From positions 310,001-374,000 of the forward strand of contig JARLGW010000001.1 in the NCBI GenBank assembly GCA_031292565.1: DNA of 64,000 bases. The letters run 5' to 3'. The stretch's first letter is position 1. Every line of letters starts with the position of its first letter. Shown here in pieces: positions 8,717 to 17,291 of the stretch. The DNA comes from Paludibacteraceae bacterium (GTDB lineage Bacteria; Bacteroidota; Bacteroidia; Bacteroidales; Paludibacteraceae). The position numbers were made by a program, and so were the translations under genes. The notes beneath the pieces are model-generated. The model did no database searches and was not told the origin of the DNA. It saw only the letters and a program-made list of their open reading frames with translations.

Positions 8717-9670
8717 TTATTCTCCAAAAAGAGTATCAACAAAAGCTTTTTTGTTAAACACTTGTAAATCTTCAATGCCCTCGCCCAAGCCGATATAGCG
8801 AACCGGTATTTTAAACTGATCGGAAATACCTATCACCACCCCGCCCTTGGCCGTGCCATCGAGTTTAGTTATGGCTAATGACGTTACTTCGGTTGCTTTG
8901 GTAAATTGCTTGGCTTGTTCAAACGCGTTTTGCCCGGTAGAGCCGTCCAGTACCAACATAACATCGTGTGGCGCATCGGGCATTACCTTTTGCATCACAT
9001 TCTTTATTTTAGTCAACTCGTTCATCAAGTTGATTTTATTGTGCAAACGCCCCGCGGTGTCAATAATTACCACGTCGGCACCATTGGCTTTCGCCGAAGT
9101 CAACGTGTCATAAGCCACCGAAGCCGGATCAGCGCCCATTTGTTGCTTTATCACGGGCACACCTACCCGTTCACCCCAAATGACTAATTGCTCGGTAGCG
9201 GCAGCTCTAAAGGTATCGGCAGCCCCAAGATACACGTTTTTACCGGCCTTTTTAAACTGATAGGCCAGCTTACCAATAGTAGTGGTTTTGCCTACCCCGT
9301 TAACGCCCACCACCATAATCACGTATGGTTTGGCGTCCGTCGGAATATCAAAACCTTCGCCATCGCCCGTGTTATTTTCAATCAGCAATGCGGCTATTTC
9401 TTCTTTCAGGATACCGTTCAGCTCTTCCGTGCCTACATATTTATCTTTAGCAACCCGTTGTTCTATGCGTTCAATAATCTTCACCGTGGTTTCCACGCCC
9501 ACATCCGAAGTGATAAGAATTTCTTCCAAATCGTCAAGCACATCGGCATCAACCTTCGATTTTCCGGCAACAACACGTGCTAATTTGGAGAATACACTTT
9601 CCTTGGTTTTTTCAAGACCCTTATCCAGTGTTTCCTTTTTTTCTTTTCCAAAAAAACTAAAAATGCCCAT
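8717..9670 (-). CDS. ftsY: Signal recognition particle receptor FtsY
   Basis: 317 residues. A short basic/acidic lead (1-25) replaces the long acidic A domain of enterobacterial FtsY. The helical N domain follows, then the GTPase G domain with GVNGVGKTTT, DTFRAAA, DTAGRL, TKLDGTAKGG and the closing GLGEGIEDLQVF. FtsY docks SRP-ribosome complexes at the inner membrane for cotranslational insertion by SecYEG. It is the first gene of the ftsY-rimO-HU unit. A promoter-like sequence lies at 9718-9746. Confidence 0.96.
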   Translation of the reverse strand: MGIFSFFGKEKKETLDKGLEKTKESVFSKLARVVAGKSKVDADVLDDLEEILITSDVGVETTVKIIERIEQRVAKDKYVGTEELNGILKEEIAALLIENNTGDGEGFDIPTDAKPYVIMVVGVNGVGKTTTIGKLAYQFKKAGKNVYLGAADTFRAAATEQLVIWGERVGVPVIKQQMGADPASVAYDTLTSAKANGADVVIIDTAGRLHNKINLMNELTKIKNVMQKVMPDAPHDVMLVLDGSTGQNAFEQAKQFTKATEVTSLAITKLDGTAKGGVVIGISDQFKIPVRYIGLGEGIEDLQVFNKKAFVDTLFGE

Positions 9671-9717
9671 AATTCAATGTGTTTCGCTTAAAAAAAGCCG
9701 TGTATCTTACTGATTTG

Positions 9718-9746
9718 CAAAGGTAGGGAAAAGTTACAAGTTACAA
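9718..9746 (-). promoter_or_regulatory. Probable promoter of ftsY
   Basis: On the minus strand a TTG (9744-9746) is followed after 18 bases by TACCTTTG (9718-9725). This fits the Bacteroidota sigma-A pattern (TTTG/TTG at -33, TAnnTTTG at -7). The ftsY start lies 47 bases beyond. Confidence 0.55.
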
Positions 9747-9783
9747 GATACCTATTAAGAAAATTTGGGAGCTTGAACCACAT

Positions 9784-9819
9784 AAAAAAACTTCCCTGCA
9801 AGAAAACCTTGAGGGAAGC
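9784..9819 (-). terminator. Rho-independent terminator of the rpmB-rpmG-DUF4295 unit
   Basis: On the minus strand CTTCCCT (9812-9818) pairs with AGGGAAG (9791-9797) over a 14-base loop, followed by seven T (9784-9790). It lies 26 bases after the DUF4295 stop and upstream of the ftsY promoter. Confidence 0.85.
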
Positions 9820-9844
9820 TTAATACATTATTTATACGCTACGT

Positions 9845-9997
9845 TTATTTAGCGAAAAAATCTTTTACCTTATCGTTATGGATAATTTCTTCTTGAAACA
9901 TATAAGCTCCGGTTTTAGGTGATTTCACCATTTTGATAACCTTAGCATATGCACGTCCTTCTCCTTTTTGAAGAGATGCTACTGCTTTCTTTGCCAT
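9845..9997 (-). CDS. DUF4295 small basic protein, ribosome-associated by context
   Basis: 50 residues, starting MAKKAVASLQKGEGRAYAKV and ending KVKDFFAK. It is lysine-rich and has no membrane segment. DUF4295 proteins of this size are a Bacteroidota hallmark and are encoded directly after rpmG, as here (12 bases between genes). The position and composition suggest a small ribosome-associated protein, but its function has not been established. The same promoter and terminator serve all three genes. Confidence 0.88.
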   Translation of the reverse strand: MAKKAVASLQKGEGRAYAKVIKMVKSPKTGAYMFQEEIIHNDKVKDFFAK

Positions 9998-10009
9998 TGT
10001 TTAAAATTC

Positions 10010-10198
10010 TTATTTAATTTCTTTATGTACAGTTACTTTTCTCAATATCGGGTTATATTTCTTCAACTCCAAACGTTCTGGGGTTGTTTTACGATTTTTC
10101 GTAGTAATATAACGAGAAGTACCGGGCATGCCGCTGTCTTTGTGTTCTGTACATTCCAAAATCACTTGTACTCTACTTTCTTTACCTTTTTTTGCCAT
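10010..10198 (-). CDS. rpmG: 50S ribosomal protein L33
   Basis: 62 residues, normal for Bacteroidota L33. It has the pattern [12 protein letters not shown] followed by [21 protein letters not shown]. The paired cysteines of zinc-binding L33 are absent: a single Cys is seen, and the second position is not CxxC. This makes it a zinc-independent form. It lies 19 bases after rpmB. Confidence 0.96.
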   Translation of the reverse strand: MAKKGKESRVQVILECTEHKDSGMPGTSRYITTKNRKTTPERLELKKYNPILRKVTVHKEIK

Positions 10199-10217
10199 TG
10201 TGTGGTTCCTCCTCTAA

Positions 10218-10457
10218 TTATACATATAAATAACCCTTTGTTGCTGCATTTTTCAACGCTGCATCCAACCCATTTTTGTTAATGGTACGTAATCCGGCCG
10301 CAGAGACCTTCAATGTTATCCACATGTCTTGTTCTGCCCAATACAGCTTCTTTGTGAATAAGTTTACATCGAAAGTTCTTTTAGTTCTGCGTTTTGAGTG
10401 GGAAACGTTGTTTCCGACCAAAGCTTTTTTTCCGGTAATTTGACAAATTTTTGACAT
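10218..10457 (-). CDS. rpmB: 50S ribosomal protein L28
   Basis: 79 residues. The N-terminus [20 protein letters not shown] and the following [13 protein letters not shown] are diagnostic of L28. It has only one N-terminal Cys (Cys5), so it is probably a zinc-free form. It is the first gene of a three-gene unit with rpmG and DUF4295, transcribed from the promoter at 10509-10539. Confidence 0.97.
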   Translation of the reverse strand: MSKICQITGKKALVGNNVSHSKRRTKRTFDVNLFTKKLYWAEQDMWITLKVSAAGLRTINKNGLDAALKNAATKGYLYV

Positions 10458-10508
10458 TTCTCTTTAGTATCTTTTGTTATTGATTTTTACTTCCTGAAAA
10501 ACAGTGCG

Positions 10509-10539
10509 CAAAGATAATCGGTTTTTTTTATATCACAAA
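10509..10539 (-). promoter_or_regulatory. Promoter of the rpmB operon
   Basis: On the minus strand TTTG (10536-10539), 19 bases, then TATCTTTG (10509-10516): an exact match to the Bacteroidota -33/-7 consensus. The start codon of rpmB lies 52 bases downstream. Confidence 0.85.
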
Positions 10540-10566
10540 TATTCCCAAAAGATTTTTTCAAAGTTT

Positions 10567-11811
10567 TTACGCTTCCATCATTTCTTTTAGCATGGTAAAA
10601 GCAGATAATGTTGCCATCGCTACGTTTCTTGAACGGATATTTCCGAAATGAAATTCACGACTGACAAGTTTATTCCGGGTGCAAACAGCTACCCAAATCG
10701 TACCCACGGGCTTCTCGGCCGTGCCTCCCGTAGGGCCTGCAATTCCCGAAGTGGAAACAGCAATATCGGCACCCGTGAGTTTCAACACGCCCTGTGCCAT
10801 TTGTTCTACAACAGACTGACTTACAGCACCAAACTTTTCTAAATCTGCGGACGAAACACCCAATACCTGTTGTTTTATTTCGTTACTATAAGCCACCACG
10901 GAGCCCTTAAAATAATTGGAACTGCCCGAAATAGTGGTTATTAAATGGGCAATATTGCCTCCCGTGCAACTTTCGGCGGTGGCTAATTTCAAGCCTTTTT
11001 CTTTGAGCAAACGGCCTATTACTTCTTCTAACGGAATATCCTCGTCGGCCATAATATCCGAGCCAAGAATGGCATGAACTTTTTTTGCCTGTTCATCTAT
11101 AATATTGGCTAATTCCTTTTTATTTTCTAGCGAGCCGGTTAATCGAAGCTTCACCAAACCGGGAGAAGGCAGATAGGCTAACTTGATAAACGACGGTAGG
11201 GCATCCTCCCAATCGGCAATTTTTATAGCCAAAGCCGATTCGCCATAGCCCGTTACCAGCATGGTGTGGTGCATGATGGCGGGGGTGTTGAAATGTTTCC
11301 GCAAGCGTGGCAAGGTTTCGTTGCTCATCACCCACTCCATTTCATGTGGCACACCGGGCATGGAAACTAGCACCTTGCCCTCTTTCTCGAACCAGGTAAC
11401 GGGTGCTGTACCTACCCGGTTCTGAATCACGGTGCACGCTCTGGGCACGTAAGCCTGATCGTGGGTAAGGTTATTTATAACGATGGATCGGCCTTTAAAT
11501 AGTTGCTCAATGTTTTCAAGCACAGCGTTGTCAAACACCAATTCGGTATTAAAATATTTACAAAGCGTCAACTTGGTAATATCATCCTTAGTAGGGCCTA
11601 AACCTCCGGTAACCAACACAATATCCACACGCCCAAGCGCATCATCAATAGCCTTGGTAATATGCGCTTCATCATCCGCCACGGTTGTGATTTGAAACAC
11701 CCGAAACCCATCTTTATTCAACTCCTTAGCCATCCAGGCCGAATTGGTATCCACGATTTGTCCGATAAGGATTTCATCGCCAATAGTGATAATCTCTACT
11801 AAGTTTGACAT
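10567..11811 (-). CDS. cinA: CinA family nicotinamide-nucleotide amidohydrolase
   Basis: 414 residues in two domains. Residues 1-170 are the molybdopterin-binding-like (COG1058) domain, starting with ITIGDEILIGQIVDTNS and VTGGLGPTKDD, which carries ADP-ribose pyrophosphatase activity in studied CinA proteins. Residues about 255-414 are the PncC-type deamidase, with the catalytic block ATAESCTGG and STSGIAGPTGGT. CinA recycles NMN formed by DNA ligase and other NAD-using enzymes. It is a single gene. A -7 box (TACCTTTG, minus, 11893-11900) lies 82 bases upstream. Confidence 0.94.
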   Translation of the reverse strand: MSNLVEIITIGDEILIGQIVDTNSAWMAKELNKDGFRVFQITTVADDEAHITKAIDDALGRVDIVLVTGGLGPTKDDITKLTLCKYFNTELVFDNAVLENIEQLFKGRSIVINNLTHDQAYVPRACTVIQNRVGTAPVTWFEKEGKVLVSMPGVPHEMEWVMSNETLPRLRKHFNTPAIMHHTMLVTGYGESALAIKIADWEDALPSFIKLAYLPSPGLVKLRLTGSLENKKELANIIDEQAKKVHAILGSDIMADEDIPLEEVIGRLLKEKGLKLATAESCTGGNIAHLITTISGSSNYFKGSVVAYSNEIKQQVLGVSSADLEKFGAVSQSVVEQMAQGVLKLTGADIAVSTSGIAGPTGGTAEKPVGTIWVAVCTRNKLVSREFHFGNIRSRNVAMATLSAFTMLKEMMEA

Positions 11812-12069
11812 AAATTATTTTTTTAACGCTAAGACTCTAAGACACAAAGAAAAGGATAACCCATCCCTTCGGAATCATTTATTAACACCAAACAAAGGTA
11901 AGCATTTTGTCTGTTGAAAAACATAAAATCGGAAGAAAAAGAAGGTAGAAAGACGAGTAGATTAAATAGATCTTGTAAGTTAAAAAACTTGCTTTTAGCC
12001 GCGACAAAAACTGAACCTCAGAATAATTGAAGTGTCAATAATGCCCAAATATTCAAATTTATGTTTTGT

Positions 12070-13112
12070 TTAATCCTGACGAAAACCATCATTCTTTCGT
12101 TCAATTTCAAATGTATCAGCACTGATTTTTTTCAAAGAGATTTTTTCAGAACTTCGTTTGAATGCTTCCCCTTCTTTATATTCTCCACACCAATATAATT
12201 TATCATTAAGGTTGTTAAAAATAAAATCAACAAGATTCTTTTCCGATTTATCCTTATAACAACAAGAATAACTTATTTCAAATTTTTCATCGTCTATTCT
12301 TTTTACATTAGAAAAAAAATTCTTTCCAAGAGTAATTGATTTAATAGCATCTAATGGATAATGAATTTTTCTTTCAATATTATTGTTTGAAAAACGGATG
12401 CCTCTAACATCATTAGGAGCATATCCATCTGAAAAAGTTATTAACCTCCACTCGTTTTCATATTCCCAATCTTTTCTTTTTACTGCTGTTGAATATAAAA
12501 ATGGAACATCTTGAGAGTTAAAGTTTTTTTGGAATGAATCAATAGGTTTCAAATCAGACACATATTGAACTGGAAAAAAAACATAATCTTGTATGTGGTT
12601 ATTTTTACCTTTATTAAGATTAGATTTCATTTTAGGCCAGTCAAGTTCAATCGCAAACCCTTTTTCCGTTGCATAATGTGCCCACATCAGAGTATTAAGA
12701 GGATTCGTTGTCAAAGAAATGATTCCTGATTTTTCAGATATTTTCCTAAAAAATAATGCTTTAATTTGTTCAAAACCAGTTTGCTTTTCTTTCTGATAAT
12801 TAATATCCAAATTTAATTTATAAAAAGTGGTGGCATTATCTTTATAAAATTTATAATAACAACTCTCTGATAAATTTGAAAAATTCCAAAACAACGGAGA
12901 GCAATCCATAGAATCATTTAATTGTTCTGGATGACTACGATATAAATATGACTCCAAAAGAGCTTCAATATTATAATCAGTTATTGGATAATATTTATAA
13001 ACAGATGAGGCTCTTCTATCTCGTATGGAGGAACAACTTTAAAACTTCCAGATTTATCAAGTCTATATATCCAGCCATTATATCTATATTCCTGCTTTTC
13101 CATATTTTTCAT
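12070..13112 (-). pseudogene. DUF2971 protein gene broken by a one-base frameshift
   Basis: The long frame (from ATG 12957) gives 295 residues with the DUF2971 core NTLMWAHYATEKGFAIELDW. The family's N-terminal block, here VYKYYPITDYNIEALLESYL then NDSMDC, starts upstream of that ATG. That block is in a frame with no start codon and a TAA close behind. The preceding frame starts at ATG 13112 (MKNMEKQEYRYNGWIYRLD) and reads KVVPPYEIEE before leaving the conserved frame. Adding one base at about 13005-13020 would join the two into one protein of about 345 residues. It starts 2 bases after the neighbour's stop. The sequence is AT-rich and looks acquired. DUF2971 proteins sit in accessory and defence-type regions; the activity is unknown. 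A sequencing error is the main alternative. Confidence 0.7.
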
Positions 13113-13114
13113 TG

Positions 13115-13414
13115 TTAATCTCTAAATTTTGTAAAATACTTTTCTTCTTTTTCTGGAATCTCTGCTATAAAAGAAGAAGGTTTTTCTTGTGGCATATATA
13201 GCCTAATACTTATACTTTTATCTCCAATTTTCAATACATAAGTTTCGTCTTTATTGTCAACTAAAACAACATTACCTTCAGCAATATATTTAACTTGCTT
13301 ATTCAAATAATACCATAAAAAAGCAATGCTACCTTCACTATTAAAAGCAAGCGTAAATTCATCCGATTTCCAAATTCCATGCAAATCTTCTTTTGTTAGT
13401 TTAATAATACTCAT
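13115..13414 (-). CDS. Small protein of unknown function upstream of the DUF2971 gene
   Basis: 99 residues from ATG 13414; an in-frame TTG at 13423 would add MIF. I do not recognise it. It has no signal peptide and looks beta-rich: DLHGIWKSDEFTLAFNSEG, then a WYYLNKQVKYIAEGNVVLVD strand pair and a charged tail. That pattern resembles small lipocalin-like or 'lipid-binding fold' proteins, but only weakly. The DUF2971 gene begins 2 bases after its stop, so the two form an operon. It is AT-rich compared with the flanking cinA and M48 genes. Confidence 0.65.
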   Translation of the reverse strand: MSIIKLTKEDLHGIWKSDEFTLAFNSEGSIAFLWYYLNKQVKYIAEGNVVLVDNKDETYVLKIGDKSISIRLYMPQEKPSSFIAEIPEKEEKYFTKFRD

Positions 13415-13571
13415 AAATATCAATAAATTAAATTATACTACAAAATAAACAATAAAGAACCAAACAAACAATAGAGAAAGTGTTTTAGTATAATGATTTA
13501 TATAGAAATACTATAAAAAAGAGACTATCTTCTCAACTAAATTTAGATAAATTGGATAAAGAAAAAATTTC

Positions 13572-13740
13572 GGTGCTCTGCACCTTCCCGTTTTTGAAGA
13601 CTATGTTTTACTACAATCCTGATAGCTATCGGGAACGGAACTCTGTTCCTCCCAATCGCTAAAACAATTAAATTTAGGTGCAGAGTACCGTCATCTTTGT
13701 AGCTCTGGAATAACAAAAAAGCTAGAAGGTACAGCGTACC
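13572..13740 (+). repeat. Intergenic hairpin array with variable stems and short loops
   Basis: The gene-free stretch 13415-13846 contains short perfect hairpins. GGTGC-TCT-GCACC is at 13572-13584, the palindrome GATAGCTATC at 13621-13630, GGAAC-TCT-GTTCC at 13637-13649, GGTGC-AGA-GTACC (one G-T pair) at 13677-13689 and GGTAC-AGC-GTACC at 13728-13740. The first unit, with its flanks TTTC...ACCTT, recurs inverted at the last two. No open frame of note is present. The remaining bases up to 13788 look featureless. Confidence 0.7.
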
Positions 13741-13783
13741 GAAACATTGACAAAGAAAAATAAATCCGCAAAATTTTTATTGT

Positions 13784-13828
13784 AAAAACAAACAATCCAT
13801 CCCCGCATAACGAAGATGGATTGTTTAT
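13784..13828 (-). terminator. Rho-independent terminator of the M48 protease gene
   Basis: On the minus strand AAACAATCCATC (13815-13826) pairs with GATGGATTGTTT (13790-13801) over a 13-base loop, followed by a T-rich run (13784-13789 region). It lies 19 bases past the stop. Confidence 0.8.
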
Positions 13829-13846
13829 TTCTTTTAATTACTGATA

Positions 13847-15085
13847 TTATTTCTTCTCGTTCCGTATCGCTTCCATCCGTTGCAAAAGCGTTGGGTGAGA
13901 GTAGTAGAAGAACACGTAAGAAGGATGCGGTTGCAGGTTACTAAGTGATTTTACCGAAAGCTTTTTCAGCCCCGAAATAAGAGGTTCTCCTAAGCCGTAT
14001 TGTGCAGCATAAGCATCTGCCTGATATTCGTTGTGGCGCATAAACACGTTAAGCCCGATGCCCAACAGCATGGAAACAGGCGTGTAGAGCAACCCAAAGG
14101 CCAACACGTTGAGATGGAAACAGGCTTTGTCCACACCAAAGGCTTGAGCCAAGGCATCGCTATTAAGGAACAATCCTAATAGATACAGCATGATTAACGA
14201 ATTAGCGAGCGTTAGGAACAGGCTGTAAAGCGTGTGTTTCTTTTTGTAGTGGCCTACCTCGTGAGCCAAAACGGCTACAATTTCTTCCGTGGTAAGGTCT
14301 TGAATGAGGGTATCGAACAGCACGATTCGCTTCTTGGCTCCCAAGCCTGAAAAATAAGCATTGGCCTTGGTGGAGCGTTTGCTGCCGTCAATCACGAAAA
14401 TGTTATTTAGCGTGAAACCTGCCTTGGCTGCAAATTTCTCAATTTCAGTGCGTAGCTCACCGTCTTCCAGCTTGGTTTGTTTGTTGAACAGTGGCACTAT
14501 GAGGTTGGAGTAGAACATGGTGATAAAGATGCTGAACACGCCTACTAGAATCCAAGCCAGCAACCAAAACATATCGCCTGCCCAAAAATAAATTTGTTCA
14601 ATCAAGGCCAGCAATCCGCCACCTATAAGCACTGTAAGAGCCCAGCCTTTGAGCTTATCGCCCACGAAAATTTTAGGAGTAAGCTTGTTGAAACCAAACC
14701 GTTGCTCAATTACAAAATGATCGTAAATTTCAAACGGAGTGCTTACTATATCGTTCAGAAAAAACAGGATTCCAAAAAAGATTAACGAAACAAGAATCGG
14801 GTATTGCGTAACACTCGCGGCAAAATTATTTACAAAGGCAAACCCACCTATTACAAACATAAGCAAAATAAGCACCAGGCTAAAGGTGGAGGAAATGATT
14901 CCAAACTTCTGATTTGCTTTAAAGTAGTCCTGCTGTTTGGCATATTCATCGGCATTGTACAAATCCTTCAACTTATCAGGGAGCTCCGATTTCACGTTTT
15001 TTGCATTGAGATAAGCCAAGCCTCTTTCCACAAAAAAATCGAGCAAAAGAATGGCAATAATAATGTAAGTAATAATTGTAAACAT
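13847..15085 (-). CDS. M48 family membrane metallopeptidase (Ste24/CAAX protease type)
   Basis: 412 residues from ATG 15085; the longer frame starts with TTG at 15121 and adds no conserved sequence. There are about seven membrane segments. The zinc motif HEVGH lies at 275-279, and the third ligand is in HNEYQADAYA near the C-terminus. The N-terminal half (PDKLKDLYNADEYAKQQDY) and FEIYDHFVIEQRFGFNK match the Ste24 subfamily rather than HtpX. In bacteria such enzymes are inner-membrane proteases; the eukaryotic prenyl substrate is absent, so the substrate here is unknown. It is a single gene with its own terminator. Confidence 0.92.
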   Translation of the reverse strand: MFTIITYIIIAILLLDFFVERGLAYLNAKNVKSELPDKLKDLYNADEYAKQQDYFKANQKFGIISSTFSLVLILLMFVIGGFAFVNNFAASVTQYPILVSLIFFGILFFLNDIVSTPFEIYDHFVIEQRFGFNKLTPKIFVGDKLKGWALTVLIGGGLLALIEQIYFWAGDMFWLLAWILVGVFSIFITMFYSNLIVPLFNKQTKLEDGELRTEIEKFAAKAGFTLNNIFVIDGSKRSTKANAYFSGLGAKKRIVLFDTLIQDLTTEEIVAVLAHEVGHYKKKHTLYSLFLTLANSLIMLYLLGLFLNSDALAQAFGVDKACFHLNVLAFGLLYTPVSMLLGIGLNVFMRHNEYQADAYAAQYGLGEPLISGLKKLSVKSLSNLQPHPSYVFFYYSHPTLLQRMEAIRNEKK

Positions 15086-15211
15086 ATTGGTTGTAATAAT
15101 TAATTTCAGTTCGACAGGCAAAAATAAGATATAAACTATCGTTTCATCTCATTTCTTTTTAATTTTTTACTAAAATATTTCTAATAAGCTATTTTACAAA
15201 CGGATAAAAAA

Positions 15212-15258
15212 TAAAAAAAGCTCCGGCCTAATGCGAAATACACACCGACCGAAGCTTC
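15212..15258 (-). terminator. Rho-independent terminator of the DoxX gene
   Basis: On the minus strand AGCTTCGGTC (15247-15256) pairs with GGCCGGAGCT (15219-15228), all ten pairs formed if two G-T wobbles are allowed, over an 18-base loop. Seven T follow. It lies 26 bases past the stop. Confidence 0.75.
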
Positions 15259-15283
15259 TTGATAATTATAACTTAAAAAATAG

Positions 15284-15700
15284 CTAGGCTTCTTCTTTTT
15301 TGTCGCAGCAGCAATCTTTGTTGCCGTCGAAACTGAGCGGACCTGCACCAAAATAGGTAATGAGGATAGCGCCACCCAGCATGGAAAGGTTTTTCATAAA
15401 CATAATCATTTGCATTTGATGCATCATAGGGTCTGTTACCGCCCAAAAATTGTGCATCATAAAGGTTACCGGAACAAGAAATAAAATAATAGCCAACGCA
15501 CCACAACGAGCTTTAAAGCCAATGATAATGCTAATTGCTCCCGCTAAAGCCAATATACCTGCGGCAGGTACTAAAAATCCGGCAAAAGGAACACCTTGCG
15601 ATGCGGCATAAGCAATAGTTCCGGCTGAAAAATGCGAAAACGCGGACATGAAAAATATAGCTGAAAATAAAATTCGAGCTAATAAAACCAGGTATTTCAT
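15284..15700 (-). CDS. DoxX family membrane protein with Cys-rich tail
   Basis: 138 residues with four hydrophobic segments (about 5-20, 42-62, 67-85 and 105-122). The N-terminus ILFSAIFFMSAFSHF and the overall length match the DoxX family. A methionine-rich stretch (MMHQMQMIMFMKN) lies between helices 3 and 4. The C-terminus ends DGNKDCCCDKKEEA, three consecutive cysteines in an acidic tail that could bind metal or undergo thiol chemistry. DoxX proteins act at the membrane in redox stress in some bacteria; the role here is not known. A separate 162-residue gene lies upstream. Confidence 0.82.
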   Translation of the reverse strand: MKYLVLLARILFSAIFFMSAFSHFSAGTIAYAASQGVPFAGFLVPAAGILALAGAISIIIGFKARCGALAIILFLVPVTFMMHNFWAVTDPMMHQMQMIMFMKNLSMLGGAILITYFGAGPLSFDGNKDCCCDKKEEA

Positions 15701-15777
15701 AATGGTATCCTCCTATGCTAAATTTTGAAAAACTTAGTATGTAACAAATGATGAAGACCTAATGTTCATGAAAGCAT

Positions 15778-16266
15778 CTAAAATTTTTCTACCAGTAAAG
15801 TTCCATCTGCCGACCAATAAAAACGAGGATTTTCCCGGTAGTAATTGATGGCATCCAAAATTTCATCTTTAAAATCCTTCATATCCAAGAACTCAATTGC
15901 AGGATTGAAGGAAGTAAATATTTGGATGGTTTGGGATGTTATATCCCGAACTGATTTATCATAAACCTGGGCATAAATCATTTGATGCGGATTGCTTGTT
16001 ACCACTGCCGATTTTCGTTTACCAACTATATTGCCTTGTGCAATAACAAAATTAGCATACTCGGGTAACTCCTCAAGCAACATATCAACCGTTATTCTAT
16101 TAAAGTCACTTAACAAACTGTAATCGGGTGAAAACAATTTATCAGCAGCCTGCTTTAATTTGTGTGCTTTAAAAATTGGGAGATTTACAACCCCTTCAAA
16201 AATATCAATAACCAATTTGTGTTTTTCCAGTACAATAGAACTGCTCTTCAATATCACTTCACTCAT
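15778..16266 (-). CDS. Unknown cytosolic protein, possibly STAS-like
   Basis: 162 residues, no signal peptide or membrane segment. I do not recognise a named family with certainty. The pattern of short strands (HKLVIDIFEGVVNL, FVIAQGNIVGKRKSAVVTSN, QIFTSFNPAIEFLDM) alternating with helices, and its length, resemble small Bacteroidota proteins with a STAS/SpoIIAA-like fold. It stands alone on the minus strand between the DoxX and DUF2459 genes. A function cannot be given. Confidence 0.7.
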   Translation of the reverse strand: MSEVILKSSSIVLEKHKLVIDIFEGVVNLPIFKAHKLKQAADKLFSPDYSLLSDFNRITVDMLLEELPEYANFVIAQGNIVGKRKSAVVTSNPHQMIYAQVYDKSVRDITSQTIQIFTSFNPAIEFLDMKDFKDEILDAINYYRENPRFYWSADGTLLVEKF

Positions 16267-16427
16267 TCAAAAAAATAATTAAGATAAAAAAATAACTTTT
16301 GTTATAATTCAAAAGCGGGGCAAAAGTAAATATTAATTCCAACAGCTTTTCATAAAAAACGTTATCTTATTATAAGTAATGTTTTTGTATCTACCTCAAA
16401 ATGAATAAAATACAATATGATTTACTT

Positions 16428-17102
16428 CTAATATTGATAGAATATACCCTTATCAAAAACCGTCCAAAGGCAAGCCTTTTGTCCACAAACCTTCAACGCA
16501 CCGTTTGTCCACGTGTTACAGGTATAAAAGATAGTGTATCGCCCACGTGCTTCGTAAAAAGCATCGTCGAGGCCATAGTTGGCTCGCGTTTTAATGTTGA
16601 TGTAATGCCCCCTTTTATCCAGCTTAAAGCTATCGCTTATATACCGCACCAACCGTTGATATTGATCTCGGCTTAGCATTAGCTTTATACAATCAGCTCC
16701 TTCCATCATCTGTTTGTAGTACGTGGCATGAATGGCGGTTCCACCCAGGCCTAGCCCGGCTTTAACGGCTGTGCTAACCTTTAATTGAGCCCAGGTAGGC
16801 GTATCCATGTAGAAACCCTTATCGCCCCAACCCAAGGCTATATATTGCATGGCGGAGTCCTTACTTGGGGTATCGGCAAACTTAATTTCACGGCTCCAAT
16901 CTATTTCCCTGTCACGCACGGGCAACACCAAATCGGTATGTACACCATTGCTATACAAGTAAATGGTTACATCATGCCCATTCTGAGCTTCGGGGGCAAC
17001 GGAAACATGCGAAAGCACAAATTCACAGCAAAAGAGAATGACAAAAAATGCCACCACCGATGCAAAAAATAAAGCGATTACTTTCAATATTTTTCTAACC
17101 AT
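16428..17102 (-). CDS. DUF2459 / TIGR02117 family membrane-anchored protein
   Basis: 224 residues from MVRKILKVIALFF at 17102; the longer frame upstream adds low-complexity sequence and is unlikely. One N-terminal membrane segment (about 6-28) anchors a periplasmic domain. That domain has the family pattern YLYSNGVHTDLVLPV, YIALGWGDKGFYMDTPTW and YNTC-like CNTWTNGALKVCG. The conserved His and Cys residues suggest a catalytic site of the NlpC/P60-like or transglutaminase-like kind, but no activity is established. TIGR02117 members were first noted near urease genes; none are here. It diverges from the nitroreductase operon. Confidence 0.8.
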   Translation of the reverse strand: MVRKILKVIALFFASVVAFFVILFCCEFVLSHVSVAPEAQNGHDVTIYLYSNGVHTDLVLPVRDREIDWSREIKFADTPSKDSAMQYIALGWGDKGFYMDTPTWAQLKVSTAVKAGLGLGGTAIHATYYKQMMEGADCIKLMLSRDQYQRLVRYISDSFKLDKRGHYINIKTRANYGLDDAFYEARGRYTIFYTCNTWTNGALKVCGQKACLWTVFDKGIFYQY

Positions 17103-17291
17103 AGTGTTTCTTTGATGATAGTAAAACCGTTCTGCAAAAAAATAGTTCTGTTTACCCAACTCAAAATTAATGCTCTTTTTCTTTTTATCAACCAAAATAA
17201 AACACAAACTACCCGTAAATAACATTTAACAAAATACAAACAAATGATTTACAATTACTTAATAATTATTTTTCACTAAAAGAGTAATTAC

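Noticed and set aside
15273-15506. Extra minus-strand frame overlapping the DoxX gene
   Set aside because: It is another frame of the DoxX coding sequence, with no membrane or motif pattern of its own.
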